From Pseudomonas fluorescens (GTDB taxonomy: Bacteria; Pseudomonadota; Gammaproteobacteria; Pseudomonadales; Pseudomonadaceae), in contig NZ_CABVII010000012.1 in assembly GCF_902497995.1 (NCBI RefSeq), positions 1 to 64,000 of the forward strand: DNA of 64,000 bases, read 5' to 3'. The translations under genes were made by a program, and so were the position numbers. Every line of letters starts with the position of its first letter. Position 1 is the first letter of the stretch. Of this stretch, positions 18,189-27,694 are shown piece by piece. Under the pieces are notes generated by a model, which saw only the letters and a program-made list of their open reading frames with translations, did no database searches and was not told the origin of the DNA.

Positions 18189-19838
18189 TCATTCTTTGGC
18201 CAGCACGCCGTCGATCACCGCACCGCGGCAACCGGCAAACAGATCAAGATCCTGCTGGTAGACCTTGCTGTTGACCTCCAGCAGACCGAGCATCGAATGG
18301 AACAGGTTGTCCTGGCTCAAGGGCTTTTCACGGCTCAGTTGCAGGCAATGGGTGTCCACCGAGAACGATTTTTGATAGCTGTCGGAGAACCAGGCGAGCA
18401 TCGCGACATGTTTTTGTTGTTCCGGCGCCAGCAGGTAAGGCGTGCCATGGAGGAACAGATTGTATTCGCCCAGGGATTCGCCGTGATCCGACAGGTACAG
18501 CATCGCGGTATCGACTTTGTCCTGATTACTGCGCAACAGATCGATCAGGGTCGACAGCACGTGGTCGGTGTACACCAGGGTGTTGTCGTAACCGTTGACG
18601 ATACTTTCGCGACTGCAATCGTTCAGCGCATTGCTTTCGCAGACAGGCGTAAAGCGTTCGTACTCTTTCGGGTAGCGCTTGAAGTATTCCGGACCGTGAC
18701 TGCCCATCTGATGCAGCACCAGGACCGTGTCCTTATCCAGGGTATCGATGAAGTGCTGCAGGCCCTGCAGGAGAATTTCATCGCGGCATTCACTGTTGGC
18801 GCACAGCACCGGGTCCTTCAGGTTGCTGACGTCTTCGAGGGTGACCCGATCGCACGTGCCTTTGCAGCCCGATTGGTTATCGCGCCAGATGACGTCGAGG
18901 CCCGCGCGCTTGAGCACATCCAGCAAGCCCTCTTCGTTTTTCGCCGTGCTGGCGTTGTAATCCTTGCGGCCCATGTCGGAGAACATGCACGGCACCGATA
19001 CGGCTGTTTCCGTACCGCAGGAATGCACATTGGTGAAAGCGATCAGGCCGATCTCTTTATCCAGTTTTGGCGTGGTATCCCGGGCGTAACCGAGGATGCC
19101 GAAGTTTTCGGCCCGGGCGCTTTCGCCCACCACCAGTACGGTCAGGGATTTACGGCCGCGGGTTTGCCAGGCCGGGTTTCTCTCGGCGTCCTCACCTACT
19201 TTGACAAAAGGTTGCTGTGCGGAGACCACTTGTTCACGCAAGTAGCTGGCCGAGGCGCCTATGTAGTTACTCGGCACCACCATCAAGCGCAGCTCATGGT
19301 GATTGCGAAACAATGAAGACAAGCCCTGGTAGTTGATCAACGCCACGCCGCCCATTACGGCGACAGAAGCGATACTCACCAGCACTTTACTTAACAGTTC
19401 ACGGTGCCAGCGACGATAACCAACCGGTGTCATCCACAACAACCAGGACGGCAGAATGCCCAGCAGCAGAATATAAAGAAGCAACTTTATCGAGAGTAAG
19501 TCGCGTACTTCCGTCGCATTGGTCTGTGCAAAGTTACGCAGCATGCCGATGTCGATCAGCACACCATATTGACCCATGAAGTAAGCCACGCCGGCACTGA
19601 CCATGAAGATCAGCGTCAGCACCGGTTTCATCACGGCCCGGAAAGCCAGCAGGGTCAATACGATGTTGAAGGCGGCGAGGATCATCACCCCGAACGCCAT
19701 GCGCACGACCATGCCTTTGCCGTCAGACGCGGTGATTGCAAACAGGTGTTGCCAGAGCACAAGATTGAAGGCCGTCAATAAAAAGGCGCTGGCAATCAGT
19801 GTCACCCACTCGGGGCGCACGGCTTTAATCTTCCACAT
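18189..19838 (-). CDS. eptA: Phosphoethanolamine-lipid A transferase
   Basis: 549 residues from MWKIKAVRPEW. About five N-terminal membrane helices (residues 10-170) are followed by a periplasmic sulfatase-fold domain with VVGESARAENFGILGYARD, the nucleophile threonine in HSCGTETAVSVPCMFSD, HQMGSHGPEYFKRYP, and YLSDHGESLGE. Paired cysteines in the soluble domain are typical. It would transfer phosphoethanolamine from phosphatidylethanolamine to lipid A phosphates and reduce binding of cationic peptides. No adjacent PmrAB-type regulators are present. Upstream in-frame residues are possible but not favoured. Confidence 0.87.
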   Translation of the reverse strand: MWKIKAVRPEWVTLIASAFLLTAFNLVLWQHLFAITASDGKGMVVRMAFGVMILAAFNIVLTLLAFRAVMKPVLTLIFMVSAGVAYFMGQYGVLIDIGMLRNFAQTNATEVRDLLSIKLLLYILLLGILPSWLLWMTPVGYRRWHRELLSKVLVSIASVAVMGGVALINYQGLSSLFRNHHELRLMVVPSNYIGASASYLREQVVSAQQPFVKVGEDAERNPAWQTRGRKSLTVLVVGESARAENFGILGYARDTTPKLDKEIGLIAFTNVHSCGTETAVSVPCMFSDMGRKDYNASTAKNEEGLLDVLKRAGLDVIWRDNQSGCKGTCDRVTLEDVSNLKDPVLCANSECRDEILLQGLQHFIDTLDKDTVLVLHQMGSHGPEYFKRYPKEYERFTPVCESNALNDCSRESIVNGYDNTLVYTDHVLSTLIDLLRSNQDKVDTAMLYLSDHGESLGEYNLFLHGTPYLLAPEQQKHVAMLAWFSDSYQKSFSVDTHCLQLSREKPLSQDNLFHSMLGLLEVNSKVYQQDLDLFAGCRGAVIDGVLAKE

Positions 19839-19940
19839 GATGATCGGCTGTTCCTGAAAAAAAATACCGCCGGCAAATGTGAAAATTTCATTTACCGCGA
19901 CAGCACTAAATCTAAGCAGCCAACCATCAATTTTTTGTGA

Positions 19941-19968
19941 AAAAGAAGCCAACGATTAGTTGGCTTCC
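19941..19968 (-). terminator. Rho-independent terminator after the glutamine synthetase-like gene
   Basis: Perfect 9-bp stem GAAGCCAAC/GTTGGCTTC (19946-19954 with 19960-19968), 5-base loop. Reading the minus strand, the stem is followed directly by TTTTT, so it ends transcription of the gene that stops at 20018. Confidence 0.85.
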
Positions 19969-20017
19969 TGATTCAGGCTATAACTTTAAACTTATTTGAG
20001 AATGGTTCAGGTTCTGT

Positions 20018-21400
20018 TCAGGCCTGATTCAAATACCAGCGCCAGTCCTGCTCCCCGACTTCACCCATGAACTGTCGGTATTCGGCACGCTTCACTGCCA
20101 GGTAAACCCCGAGAAACTCAGCGCCGAACGCCTCCCGCGCCCAGCTCGAACCTTCCAGCGCCCGCAAGGTAGTCAGCCAGTCGGTCGGCAACAGTTGCGT
20201 GGCCTGGGCATATCCATTGCCTTCCACCGGTGCGCCAGGGTCGAGTTGTCCGCGAATACCGCGATGGATACCGGCCAGGATTGCCGCCGCCGCCAGGTAC
20301 GGGTTGGCGTCGGCGCCACAGATGCGATGCTCGATATGCCGCGAGAACGCCGGCCCGCCGGGCACACGCAAACTCACCGTGCGATTGTCCACGCCCCAGG
20401 TAGCCGCCAGCGGCGCGTAGCTGTTGGTCTGGAAGCGGCGGTAAGAGTTGGCGTTCGGACAGAACAACAGCAACGAATCGAGCAAAGTGCCGAGCATCCC
20501 CCCGACTGCCTGTTTCAGCAGCGGCGTGCCCTCCGGCGCTTCGCTGGCGAACAGGTTATTGCCGTCCTTGTCCGCCAGGCTGACGTGCATGTGCATTCCG
20601 GTGCCCGCCAGGTCATCGAAGGGTTTGGCCATGAAGCACGCCGCCATCCCGTGTTTGTGCGCCACGCCCTTGACCAGCCTTTTGTAACGCACCGCTTCGT
20701 CCATCGCCTGCAAGGCGTCAGTGCGGTGTTCGAGGGTGATTTCCACCTGCCCCGGCGCGTATTCGGAAATCGCCGTGCGCGCCGGAATGCCCTGGAGTTT
20801 GCAGGCGCTGTAGAGGTCGGCCAGGAACGGCTCGATCTGCTCCAGTTCACGCAAGCCGTAGACCTGAGTCGCCCGCGGACGGCCGCCATCGACATCCCGC
20901 GTCGGCTGCGGCCGTCCGTTGCTGTCACGCTGCCGGTCCAGCAGGTAGAACTCCAGCTCCGCCGCCATGACCGGGTAATAACCGTCGGCCTGCAAGCCTT
21001 CGATGACTTTCGCCAGCAGATGCCGTGGATCGGCAATGGTCGCGGGCATGCCCTCTTTCGGGTGCATGCTGACCTGCACCGCCGCCGTCGGAATCAATCG
21101 CCACGGCATGCGCGTCAGACTGCCGCTGATCGGGTAGGCCCGGCAATCGATGTCCCCCACGTCCCAGACCAGCCCGGAGTTTTCCACGTCATCGCCGTTG
21201 ATGGTCAAGCCGAGAATGGTGCTCGGCAGTGGCCGCCCGCTTTCATATACCGCCAACAACTCATCGCGGTGCAGCAACTTGCCCCGGGGTACGCCGTTGT
21301 TGTCGAGGATGAACAGCTCGAACATTTCGATATCCGGGTTCTGTTCGAGAAAGGTCAGGGCTTCTTGCTTGGAGGCGAAGGAGGTCGTGGCACTACTCAT
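20018..21400 (-). CDS. Glutamine synthetase family, probable gamma-glutamylpolyamine synthetase
   Basis: 460 residues of the GlnA fold: N-terminal beta-grasp (about 20-110) and catalytic domain with MAAELEFYLLDR, AGTGMHMHVSLAD, CPNANSYRRF and RVPGGPAFSRHIEHRICGADANPYL. It is shorter than housekeeping GlnA and lacks the adenylylation tyrosine loop I would expect. It resembles the PuuA/Pau ligases that glutamylate putrescine or related amines for catabolism. No other puu genes adjoin it, so the amine substrate is inferred. A terminator follows. Confidence 0.83.
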   Translation of the reverse strand: MSSATTSFASKQEALTFLEQNPDIEMFELFILDNNGVPRGKLLHRDELLAVYESGRPLPSTILGLTINGDDVENSGLVWDVGDIDCRAYPISGSLTRMPWRLIPTAAVQVSMHPKEGMPATIADPRHLLAKVIEGLQADGYYPVMAAELEFYLLDRQRDSNGRPQPTRDVDGGRPRATQVYGLRELEQIEPFLADLYSACKLQGIPARTAISEYAPGQVEITLEHRTDALQAMDEAVRYKRLVKGVAHKHGMAACFMAKPFDDLAGTGMHMHVSLADKDGNNLFASEAPEGTPLLKQAVGGMLGTLLDSLLLFCPNANSYRRFQTNSYAPLAATWGVDNRTVSLRVPGGPAFSRHIEHRICGADANPYLAAAAILAGIHRGIRGQLDPGAPVEGNGYAQATQLLPTDWLTTLRALEGSSWAREAFGAEFLGVYLAVKRAEYRQFMGEVGEQDWRWYLNQA

Positions 21401-21910
21401 GGGAATTCTCTTGTAATCGCGTCAGGCAAACGCACAGGCGTCGCCATTTTGCTCCAGCGCACAGCGCGGGGCCTGTAGGAACAGTCAACGGGAAAGGTGA
21501 GAATCCGGTGGGCGCGCGTGACGGCAATGCCACAGCGCCCAGAAGGCGAGTTCGGAAGGGAGTGCGACGGGACAACCGTCCATAAAGAAGACCGCAGTAA
21601 ACAGATGAGCAGCAGCGTCACACGGGTGGTTGAGTCGTTAAATCAGGATTTGAAGAACTTTGGGTGTGGGTTGGCTAAACAATCAACAAATCAACACAGA
21701 TCCAATGTGGGAGCGGGCTTGCTCGCGAAAGCGGACTGACAGTCAACATCATCGTTGAATGTGAAATCGCTTTCGCGAGCAAGCCCGCTCCCACAGGGGG
21801 CTATGTTCCGACAGAGATATTTAATTTCTAAATACTGCCCCAGACTTTCTGATTTGCCGCCTCCGTGCTCCACACGCCTAATCGGCACCTTGTCACTCAA
21901 GGTCCGATTG
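21401..21910. other. 510-base gap between divergent genes
   Basis: It holds the promoters of the glutamine synthetase-like gene (minus) and the CynX-like carrier (plus). The first 300 bases show no convincing gene, RNA or palindrome. The right part contains a REP pair at 21706-21796. Confidence 0.6.
21706..21796. repeat. REP inverted pair
   Basis: TGTGGGAGCGGGCTTGCTCG at 21706 and its perfect inverted copy ending GCTCCCACAG at 21796, about 36 bases between the arms. Confidence 0.93.
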
Positions 21911-23095
21911 ATGGAAAACGTCCGCGCAACGTCCCGCCCTGCCCTCTGGCTGATGGTGAGCATCATCCTCGTCGCCCTGAACCTGCGCCCCTCCATGGCC
22001 GCCGTGGGTCCTTTGCTGTCGGGCATTCGCGGCGACATTGCGCTGAGTTTCAGCCTGGCCTCGTTGCTGACCATGCTGCCAGTGATGGCGATGGGGCTGG
22101 CGATGTTCTTCGGCCTCAGGGTCAGCCAACGATTCGGCGAACAGCGCACTGTGGTGCTCTCGTTGCTGATTATCGGCGTGGCTACCGTGTCGCGCCTGTT
22201 CCTTGATACGGCGGCCGAACTGATCCTCAGCGCCGTGCTGGCGGGAATCGGTATCGCGCTGATCCAGGCCTTGATGCCAGCGCTGATCAAGTCCCGCTTC
22301 AGCGATAACGTTTCCGTGTACATGGGCCTTTACGTCACCTCGATCATGGGTGGCGCTGCCATCGCCGCGTCTTTTGCACCTCTGGTGATGACCCGGACCG
22401 CCAGTTGGCGCATGGGCCTGGCAATCTGGGCGGCGCTGGCGCTGGTGGCGTTGCTGTTCTGGTGTGGCCGGCGCGCGGGGATGCCGATGCGGGTGGCGGC
22501 GTCACCCTGTAACGAATCCTTTTTTGGTAATTCCCGCGCCTGGTTGCTGGCGATCTTCTTCGGCTTGGGTACTGCGTCCTACACCTGTGTGCTGGCCTGG
22601 CTGGCGCCGTACTACGTGGAAAAGGGCTGGAGCGAACAAACCGCCGGGTTGCTGCTGGGCTTCCTGACCGCCATGGAAGTGTTGTCCGGCCTGCTGACAC
22701 CGGCCATCGCCAACCGCAGCCGCGACCGACGCCTGGTGCTGGTGGTGCTGCTGGCACTGATCATGGCCGGGTTCTGCGGGCTGATTCTCGGCCCGCAACA
22801 CCTGAGCCTGTTGTGGCCGTGCCTGTTGGGCCTGGGCATCGGCGGGCTGTTTCCGATGAGCCTGATCGTGTCGCTGGATCACCTCGACCACCCCCAGCGT
22901 GCCGGCGCACTGACCGCCTTCGTGCAAGGCATCGGCTACCTGATCGCCGGTCTCTCGCCGCTGATGGCCGGGATGATCCGCGATCAACTCGGCAGCTTCG
23001 AATGGGCGTGGTGGTCACTGACCGGCGTCATGGCGCTGATGATCCTGATGGTCTTGCGCTTCGATCCACGGCACTACGCCAGACACATCCGCTAA
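21911..23095 (+). CDS. MFS transporter, CynX/NimT family
   Basis: 394 residues from the ATG at 21911. Twelve hydrophobic segments with VALNLRPSMAAVGPLLSGI at the start, the pattern of the cyanate/nitroimidazole (CynX/NimT) subfamily. The frame extends upstream through the REP pair, but only this start has no repeat sequence in it. The substrate is unknown; the neighbouring LysR gene at 23314 may regulate it. Confidence 0.82.
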   Translation: MENVRATSRPALWLMVSIILVALNLRPSMAAVGPLLSGIRGDIALSFSLASLLTMLPVMAMGLAMFFGLRVSQRFGEQRTVVLSLLIIGVATVSRLFLDTAAELILSAVLAGIGIALIQALMPALIKSRFSDNVSVYMGLYVTSIMGGAAIAASFAPLVMTRTASWRMGLAIWAALALVALLFWCGRRAGMPMRVAASPCNESFFGNSRAWLLAIFFGLGTASYTCVLAWLAPYYVEKGWSEQTAGLLLGFLTAMEVLSGLLTPAIANRSRDRRLVLVVLLALIMAGFCGLILGPQHLSLLWPCLLGLGIGGLFPMSLIVSLDHLDHPQRAGALTAFVQGIGYLIAGLSPLMAGMIRDQLGSFEWAWWSLTGVMALMILMVLRFDPRHYARHIR

Positions 23096-23313
23096 TCCGG
23101 AACTGGCGATGGTGTCATGCATCGGCACGCTGGCGCCGTTGATGTCCAGCCGCCGCGCAGTGCCTGCCACCGTTCAAGGCTGAAGACTTTTGGCAACCAC
23201 CGCACAATAATCCGCGAAACTTCCCACAAGGCATTCTCCTGGCACCATCGTTCCGTTATCTTTCGCACACGTTTGCGCATGTTCAGCGCAAGGAACACAG
23301 CGAGAGGGAATGG

Positions 23314-24249
23314 ATGCTGAACAGCAATTTGCTTAGAAAGCTCGACATGCAGGACCTCATGGTGTTTGTCGCCGTGTACGAGCAAAGCAGCGTCACCGGT
23401 GTATCCGAAGCACTCTGCGTCAGCCAGTCCACCGTGAGTTACTGCCTGAAGAAGTTGCGCACCAGTTTTGAAGACGAGCTGTTCATCAATACCCGCGCGG
23501 GTATGCGCCCCACCTACAAAGCCAGCACCATGTACACCCACGTGCTGAAAATCCTCGAAAGCATCAACCTGTGTCACGCCGGCGCCCGGATGTTCGACCC
23601 AGCCTTGCAGCCGGTCACGTTCAACATCTGCGCACCGGAGTACTTCGAACAACTGATCTTGCCGCGCCTGCTGAAACGCTTCGATTTCGCCAGCCTGCCG
23701 GTAGTGGTCAACATGCACAAGTTCGAAACCGACATCCCGGCCGAAGAACTGCGCGATGGCAGCCTGGACCTGGTGATTTGCTTCGGTCCCGACTTCCATC
23801 GTAGCCACAGCGATCTCAAATCCCGGAAATTGCTGGAGGATGATCTCGTCTGTGTCGTTGATAAGCGCGTCACACCAATGGAGCCGCGTCTAAGCCTGCA
23901 AGCCTTCGTCGAGCGCCGGCATGTGTTCCCGACACCCTGGACCTCCCACACCAACATGGTCGACGGCTGGCTGGCGCAACAGGCGCAAAAACGGCAGATC
24001 GTCGCCCGCGCCAACAGCTACAGCGCGGCACTGAAAATGATCACCGGCACCGACTACATCGTGACCTTGCCCCGGCGCATCCAGCAATTGCTGGCCAGCG
24101 AGGCGATTTTCAAGCACTGCGAAGTGCCCAACGGCCTGCCAGGGTTCACCCTCGACATGCAGTGGAGTCAAAGCGCCGATCAGGACAGCGCCAATGCCTG
24201 GTTGCGCGAGCAAGTGGCCCAGGCCTGCATCGAGCAGGAAAAGGCCTGA
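23314..24249 (+). CDS. LysR-family transcriptional regulator
   Basis: 311 residues. DMQDLMVFVAVYEQSSVTGV followed by CVSQSTVSYCLKKLRTSFED is the winged helix-turn-helix (about 10-70), and the rest is the effector domain. It reads in the same direction as the CynX-like gene upstream (218-base gap) and converges on the isomerase gene. Target genes cannot be read from the sequence. An in-frame ATG eleven codons in (MQDLMVF) is a possible alternative start. Confidence 0.83.
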   Translation: MLNSNLLRKLDMQDLMVFVAVYEQSSVTGVSEALCVSQSTVSYCLKKLRTSFEDELFINTRAGMRPTYKASTMYTHVLKILESINLCHAGARMFDPALQPVTFNICAPEYFEQLILPRLLKRFDFASLPVVVNMHKFETDIPAEELRDGSLDLVICFGPDFHRSHSDLKSRKLLEDDLVCVVDKRVTPMEPRLSLQAFVERRHVFPTPWTSHTNMVDGWLAQQAQKRQIVARANSYSAALKMITGTDYIVTLPRRIQQLLASEAIFKHCEVPNGLPGFTLDMQWSQSADQDSANAWLREQVAQACIEQEKA

Positions 24250-24252
24250 GAC

Positions 24253-24618
24253 TCAGTGACCGATGGCGATCTTGGTGTAGGACTCGCGATCGATATCGAG
24301 TATTTCCACGGCCAGCTGGACTTCAACGCCCGCCGGCCACTGACACAGGTCCTGCACCACCGCCAGCAGACTCTCCGACAACTGCTTCTTGATCTGCCCC
24401 GAGCGACCACTCAACAACGCCAGCTTCACATACACGAACGCCCGCTCAGTCAATGCAGTACCGACCTTGAACGTCTCGACCTTCAACGCCCGGCTCTTGA
24501 TGTCGAATTCGGCAGCGAACTGACCGGAAGCCACCAGCGCATTGTTGAGCCGGATCAACGCCACGTCGGCATTCAGCTCAGGCAGGTTGGCGGTGTATTC
24601 CATGTGCAGGTGGGGCAT
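24253..24618 (-). CDS. 5-carboxymethyl-2-hydroxymuconate isomerase family protein
   Basis: 121 residues from the ATG at 24618. It starts MPHLHMEYTANL, leaving Pro2 as the catalytic base after removal of Met, as in CHMI/HpaF of the tautomerase superfamily. The C-terminal half (AFVYVKLALLSGRS, LAVEILDI) also fits. CHMI acts in homoprotocatechuate breakdown, but no other hpa gene is present here. It lies 56 bases downstream of a LysR gene on the same strand. Confidence 0.8.
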   Translation of the reverse strand: MPHLHMEYTANLPELNADVALIRLNNALVASGQFAAEFDIKSRALKVETFKVGTALTERAFVYVKLALLSGRSGQIKKQLSESLLAVVQDLCQWPAGVEVQLAVEILDIDRESYTKIAIGH

Positions 24619-24674
24619 GACGGTGCTCCTGAAAGTGGGCAAAGGGTCGTACATATAACACAGCTGCGCCCTGC

Positions 24675-25601
24675 TCACTCAGGCAGCGGCAACATCGCGC
24701 GCTCACTCATGAACGCCTCCAGCCGCGACCGCAACCAGCGCTCGGCCGGATCGGTATCGACATGGCTGAGCCAGACCATCGACAGGTCCAGGGTCGGCGT
24801 CTGGAACGGGAAAGGCTCCCTGAACAGCACACCGGACGCGGCCATTGCTTCGGCGGTGTAATCCGGCAGGCTGGCCACCAGGTCAGTCCCGGCGAGCAAG
24901 GCCGGCAACGAACTGTATTGTGGTACCGAGAGCACTACATGGCGCGTCCGGCCAATCTCCGCCAGCCACTCATCGGCGTAGCCACTGACATTGGCGGTAT
25001 GGGACACCAGCACGTGGGGGCGCGCGCAATATTCATCGAGGGTCAGCGGCGTATCGCAAGCATCGGCACGCAACACATTGGCCTGGATATGCCGCAGCAA
25101 CTTGCGCTTGGCATTGGCCGGCAGACCGCGGGTCTGGCTGATGCCGACGGTGATGTCGCCGGACGCCAGCAAATCCGGAATCCGCCAGTAATCGACATGC
25201 TGCACCACGAACACCACCTTCGGCGCCTCCTGGCGCAAGGCACGCAGCAACGGCGGCAGCAGGCCAAACTCGACATCGTCCGACAGCCCGATACGGAAGG
25301 TCATGGTGCTGCTGACGGGGTCGAAATCATGGGTCAGGCTCAAGGCCACCGACAACGAATCCAGCGCCGGCGACAGGTGCCGAATGATCTCCTCGGCCCG
25401 CGCCGTCGGCTCCATGCGATGGCCGACGCGAATGAACAATGGATCGTTGAACATCGCACGCAGGCGGTTGAGCGCCGAGCTGATGGTCGGCTGACCGAGG
25501 AACAACTTCTCCGCCACGCGCGTGACATTGCGTTCGAGCATCAAGGTCTCGAACACCACCATCAGGTTGATATCAGCCTTGCGTAATTCGTTACGATTCA
25601 T
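24675..25601 (-). CDS. LysR-family transcriptional regulator
   Basis: 308 residues. Starts MNRNELRKADINLMVVFETL, then a helix-turn-helix with KLFLGQPTISSALNRLRAMF (about 35-60) and the usual effector domain. It is upstream of the CHMI-family gene on the same strand and may share its transcript. The N-terminal pattern is close to NodD/SyrM/LeuO-type regulators. Targets unknown. Confidence 0.84.
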   Translation of the reverse strand: MNRNELRKADINLMVVFETLMLERNVTRVAEKLFLGQPTISSALNRLRAMFNDPLFIRVGHRMEPTARAEEIIRHLSPALDSLSVALSLTHDFDPVSSTMTFRIGLSDDVEFGLLPPLLRALRQEAPKVVFVVQHVDYWRIPDLLASGDITVGISQTRGLPANAKRKLLRHIQANVLRADACDTPLTLDEYCARPHVLVSHTANVSGYADEWLAEIGRTRHVVLSVPQYSSLPALLAGTDLVASLPDYTAEAMAASGVLFREPFPFQTPTLDLSMVWLSHVDTDPAERWLRSRLEAFMSERAMLPLPE

Positions 25602-25724
25602 CCACTGATCCCGATCCCTGTATCTGCCGACAGTTTAGGTAGGTGTCGCAATCGACGTCTATGCGGCGAAGTGAATAGGCTGATGCCGTTCGCGTTTAAT
25701 TTCCGAAAGCGGTCTGATACCGGT

Positions 25725-26069
25725 TCACTGATTTTTCTGCTGAGTTGAATCCTCAGCGGGCAGGACCGAAGGAGATTCGGGAATCAGCGGCGCATCTTCC
25801 TCAGGCGTTGTTTGAGGTTGAGCCACTACCGGAGGGATGACCGGATCAGGGGAAGCCACGAAAAGCCGTGCAATCCATCCGATCAGTGACAAAAGCCCGA
25901 AGGTAGCGAAGCCAAAGATCAGCCCGACCACCAAAATGCTCAAGGGGTGAATCTGCTCTGCGTCGGGGCTTTCCAGCATGTAGCGCGAGGCCTGGACAGC
26001 GACATACAGGCAGGCCGCAACGGCTGCCATCAGCTTTACAACCAACCAAAGCCTTCGCCATCTGTTCAT
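25725..26069 (-). CDS. Small membrane protein of unknown function
   Basis: 114 residues from MNRWRRLWLVVKLMAAV. Two membrane helices (about 8-28 and 43-70, SILVVGLIFGFATFGLLSLIG) are followed by a Pro/Glu-rich tail of about 40 residues ending QQKNQ. AGGGGATATGC precedes the ATG. No family recognised. It lies at the edge where the accessory region begins. Confidence 0.55.
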   Translation of the reverse strand: MNRWRRLWLVVKLMAAVAACLYVAVQASRYMLESPDAEQIHPLSILVVGLIFGFATFGLLSLIGWIARLFVASPDPVIPPVVAQPQTTPEEDAPLIPESPSVLPAEDSTQQKNQ

Positions 26070-26169
26070 GCATATCCCCTCATCAGGTGATTTGCTCTGT
26101 ATTGCATGATAGCTAATGAGCGGGATGCGCCTTGCTGGATCCATCCATAAGGCTTTTCCATGCATCAAG

Positions 26170-26721
26170 CTACTCGGCCGTATCGACAATCGCCCGCAGA
26201 ATCGGCTCGATGCTGATGAGCATGGGAACTCCTCCCCTGACATCCGGCCCGCTCAGGGATTGAAATCCCAAGGACTCATAATACGAAATGGCATTCGGCG
26301 CCGCCTCCAGATACAAGCCTTTGATAGGCACCTCGTGGTGAACCTTGACCGCCTGAATGAATGAATGCCTCAGGATTTCCTGTCCAATTCCAAGCCCCTG
26401 ATATCGACGGTCCACGCCAAACATTACCATCCGCACAACGGGCAGCAGAGACGGCAGGTTCGATTTTTTGATGGCTGCTTTCCCTAGCGCCCTGTCAATG
26501 TGCCCCAGCGTGAGCGTACCAAAGCCGACGAGTTCGCTTGCCGGGTTGATCGCACCAATCCCCCGGATATTTTCGCTCTTCAAGGCGCGTTTCAAACTGC
26601 TTTTGTAGTACTCGTCCATCATGGCAAGCCCACAATCGAAATCTTTCAGATGAAGGTAAGTCTCGAAACGGGCTTGCAAATGGTTGTCGATTTCATAAGC
26701 CGGAATCGCTTTTGTCCCCAT
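26170..26721 (-). CDS. GNAT acetyltransferase, probable TacT-type toxin
   Basis: 183 residues with the GNAT acetyl-CoA loop VDRRYQGLGIGQEIL (Q-x-x-G-x-G) near residue 105, preceded by LLPVVRMVMFG and followed by YLEAAPNAISYYESLGF, the tyrosine-bearing segment. Size and pairing with a DUF1778 gene fit TacT/AtaT toxins, which acetylate aminoacyl-tRNA and stop translation. It overlaps the antitoxin gene by 29 bases. AGAGGGAAGC precedes the ATG. Activity is inferred. Confidence 0.8.
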   Translation of the reverse strand: MGTKAIPAYEIDNHLQARFETYLHLKDFDCGLAMMDEYYKSSLKRALKSENIRGIGAINPASELVGFGTLTLGHIDRALGKAAIKKSNLPSLLPVVRMVMFGVDRRYQGLGIGQEILRHSFIQAVKVHHEVPIKGLYLEAAPNAISYYESLGFQSLSGPDVRGGVPMLISIEPILRAIVDTAE

Positions 26722-27043
26722 GCTTCCCTCTCATCAGGTTCAGTAGTCCAGCCGTTGGAGTCGTATCCTGGTTAAGAATCTCCAAGGCTCGGGCATAGGC
26801 TTGCTCCGACATTTCGATACGCCGATGTTTTTCCATCACCTCCTCCGCCTTCTCAAAGGCAGACGAAATTATGAAAGAAGTCATATCAAGCCCAGAGATT
26901 GCTGCGGCCTTGCGGATGAACTCCTTGGCGAGATCCGTGGTTTTGAGTTCAAGCCGAGCGTTTTTTGGTGCTTTGAGTATTTCGTTGATTTCTAGCATGG
27001 GTGTCCCCGTTTTCAGAGAGAATATTTCCCTTACTGGTTTCAT
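26693..27043 (-). CDS. DUF1778 antitoxin (TacA-type)
   Basis: 116 residues. An N-terminal ribbon-helix-helix (RLELKTTDLAKEFIRKAAAISGLDMTSFIISSAFEKAEEV in the DUF1778 pattern, about 30-70) is followed by a C-terminal segment that would cover the toxin. The ATG at 27043 has a strong GAGGGGG site 7 bases upstream; an ATG at 26998 (MLEINEIL) is an alternative. The gene precedes and overlaps the GNAT gene, the usual antitoxin-first order. Confidence 0.8.
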   Translation of the reverse strand: MKPVREIFSLKTGTPMLEINEILKAPKNARLELKTTDLAKEFIRKAAAISGLDMTSFIISSAFEKAEEVMEKHRRIEMSEQAYARALEILNQDTTPTAGLLNLMRGKHGDKSDSGL

Positions 27044-27694
27044 TTTGTTGCCCCCTCAGCCCCGGAGCGTGGTTATGGGCTCAGCCTCATTCCGGACCAG
27101 AGATTTTCATAGCAATGTACGGATACTAGACGTACGAACAACCAAGAGTCAAACGCCACCCGTACAATAACCGTACGCAACTGCCCTCCCTCCGATTCAG
27201 GTCTCGCTCAGTGAGCAAAATAATCGCACCGGGCTGGCCGCGTTCCTCGGCCTGAGCAACTCGCGGCGATTCGGCGCAGCCCATTCTTTTGTCGCGGCGC
27301 GGTAATGCGCATACGTAATCGCGCTGACTGCGCTTTGTGTCCGTATTTTTTACACTTTCCAGATAAGAAGTCAGAACCCTTATTCAGGACGAGACACTAC
27401 TTTACTTTCCGATTAGTTCTTCATATCCACAACTTTTAAAATAACAAACCCTATAGAGCAAAATAATCTACAAAAGAAAAAATTTGTAGGCTGCAACCCG
27501 CGCGAATGAAATAACCGTACTACGCTATTGCGGGCACCTTGAGTAGTGAACGGGAGTTCCATTACTGGGTTGGTTGACCTTATCGAACTGTCCGGGAGCA
27601 AGGTTTGGGGGATCACTCACCTAGATTCTGGTTTTTGCACACTTGATATTTAAGTAGCGGCAACAGGATCAATGTCCGGCAGAGGAATCCAATC
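27044..27694. other. 651-base AT-rich gap upstream of the antitoxin and sulfatase genes
   Basis: Between divergent genes. The left end has the GTACG repeats listed separately. CTACAAA (27468-27474) and TTTGTAG (27483-27489) form a 7-bp hairpin. A 32-residue frame ending near 27304 (GLAAFLGLSNSRRF) may be a gene remnant. No complete gene is convincing. The base composition is lower in GC than flanking core genes. Confidence 0.5.
27117..27178. promoter_or_regulatory. Candidate antitoxin operator with repeated GTACG
   Basis: Four copies of GTAC within 62 bases: TGTACGG (27116-27122), the palindrome CGTACG (27131-27136), CCGTACAA (27160-27167) and CCGTACGC (27171-27178). Their place upstream of the DUF1778 gene suits binding by a ribbon-helix-helix dimer ladder. 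Confidence 0.55.

Noticed and set aside
27413..27616. 67-residue minus-strand frame upstream of the sulfatase
   Set aside because: AT-rich, no ribosome site, no recognisable pattern.
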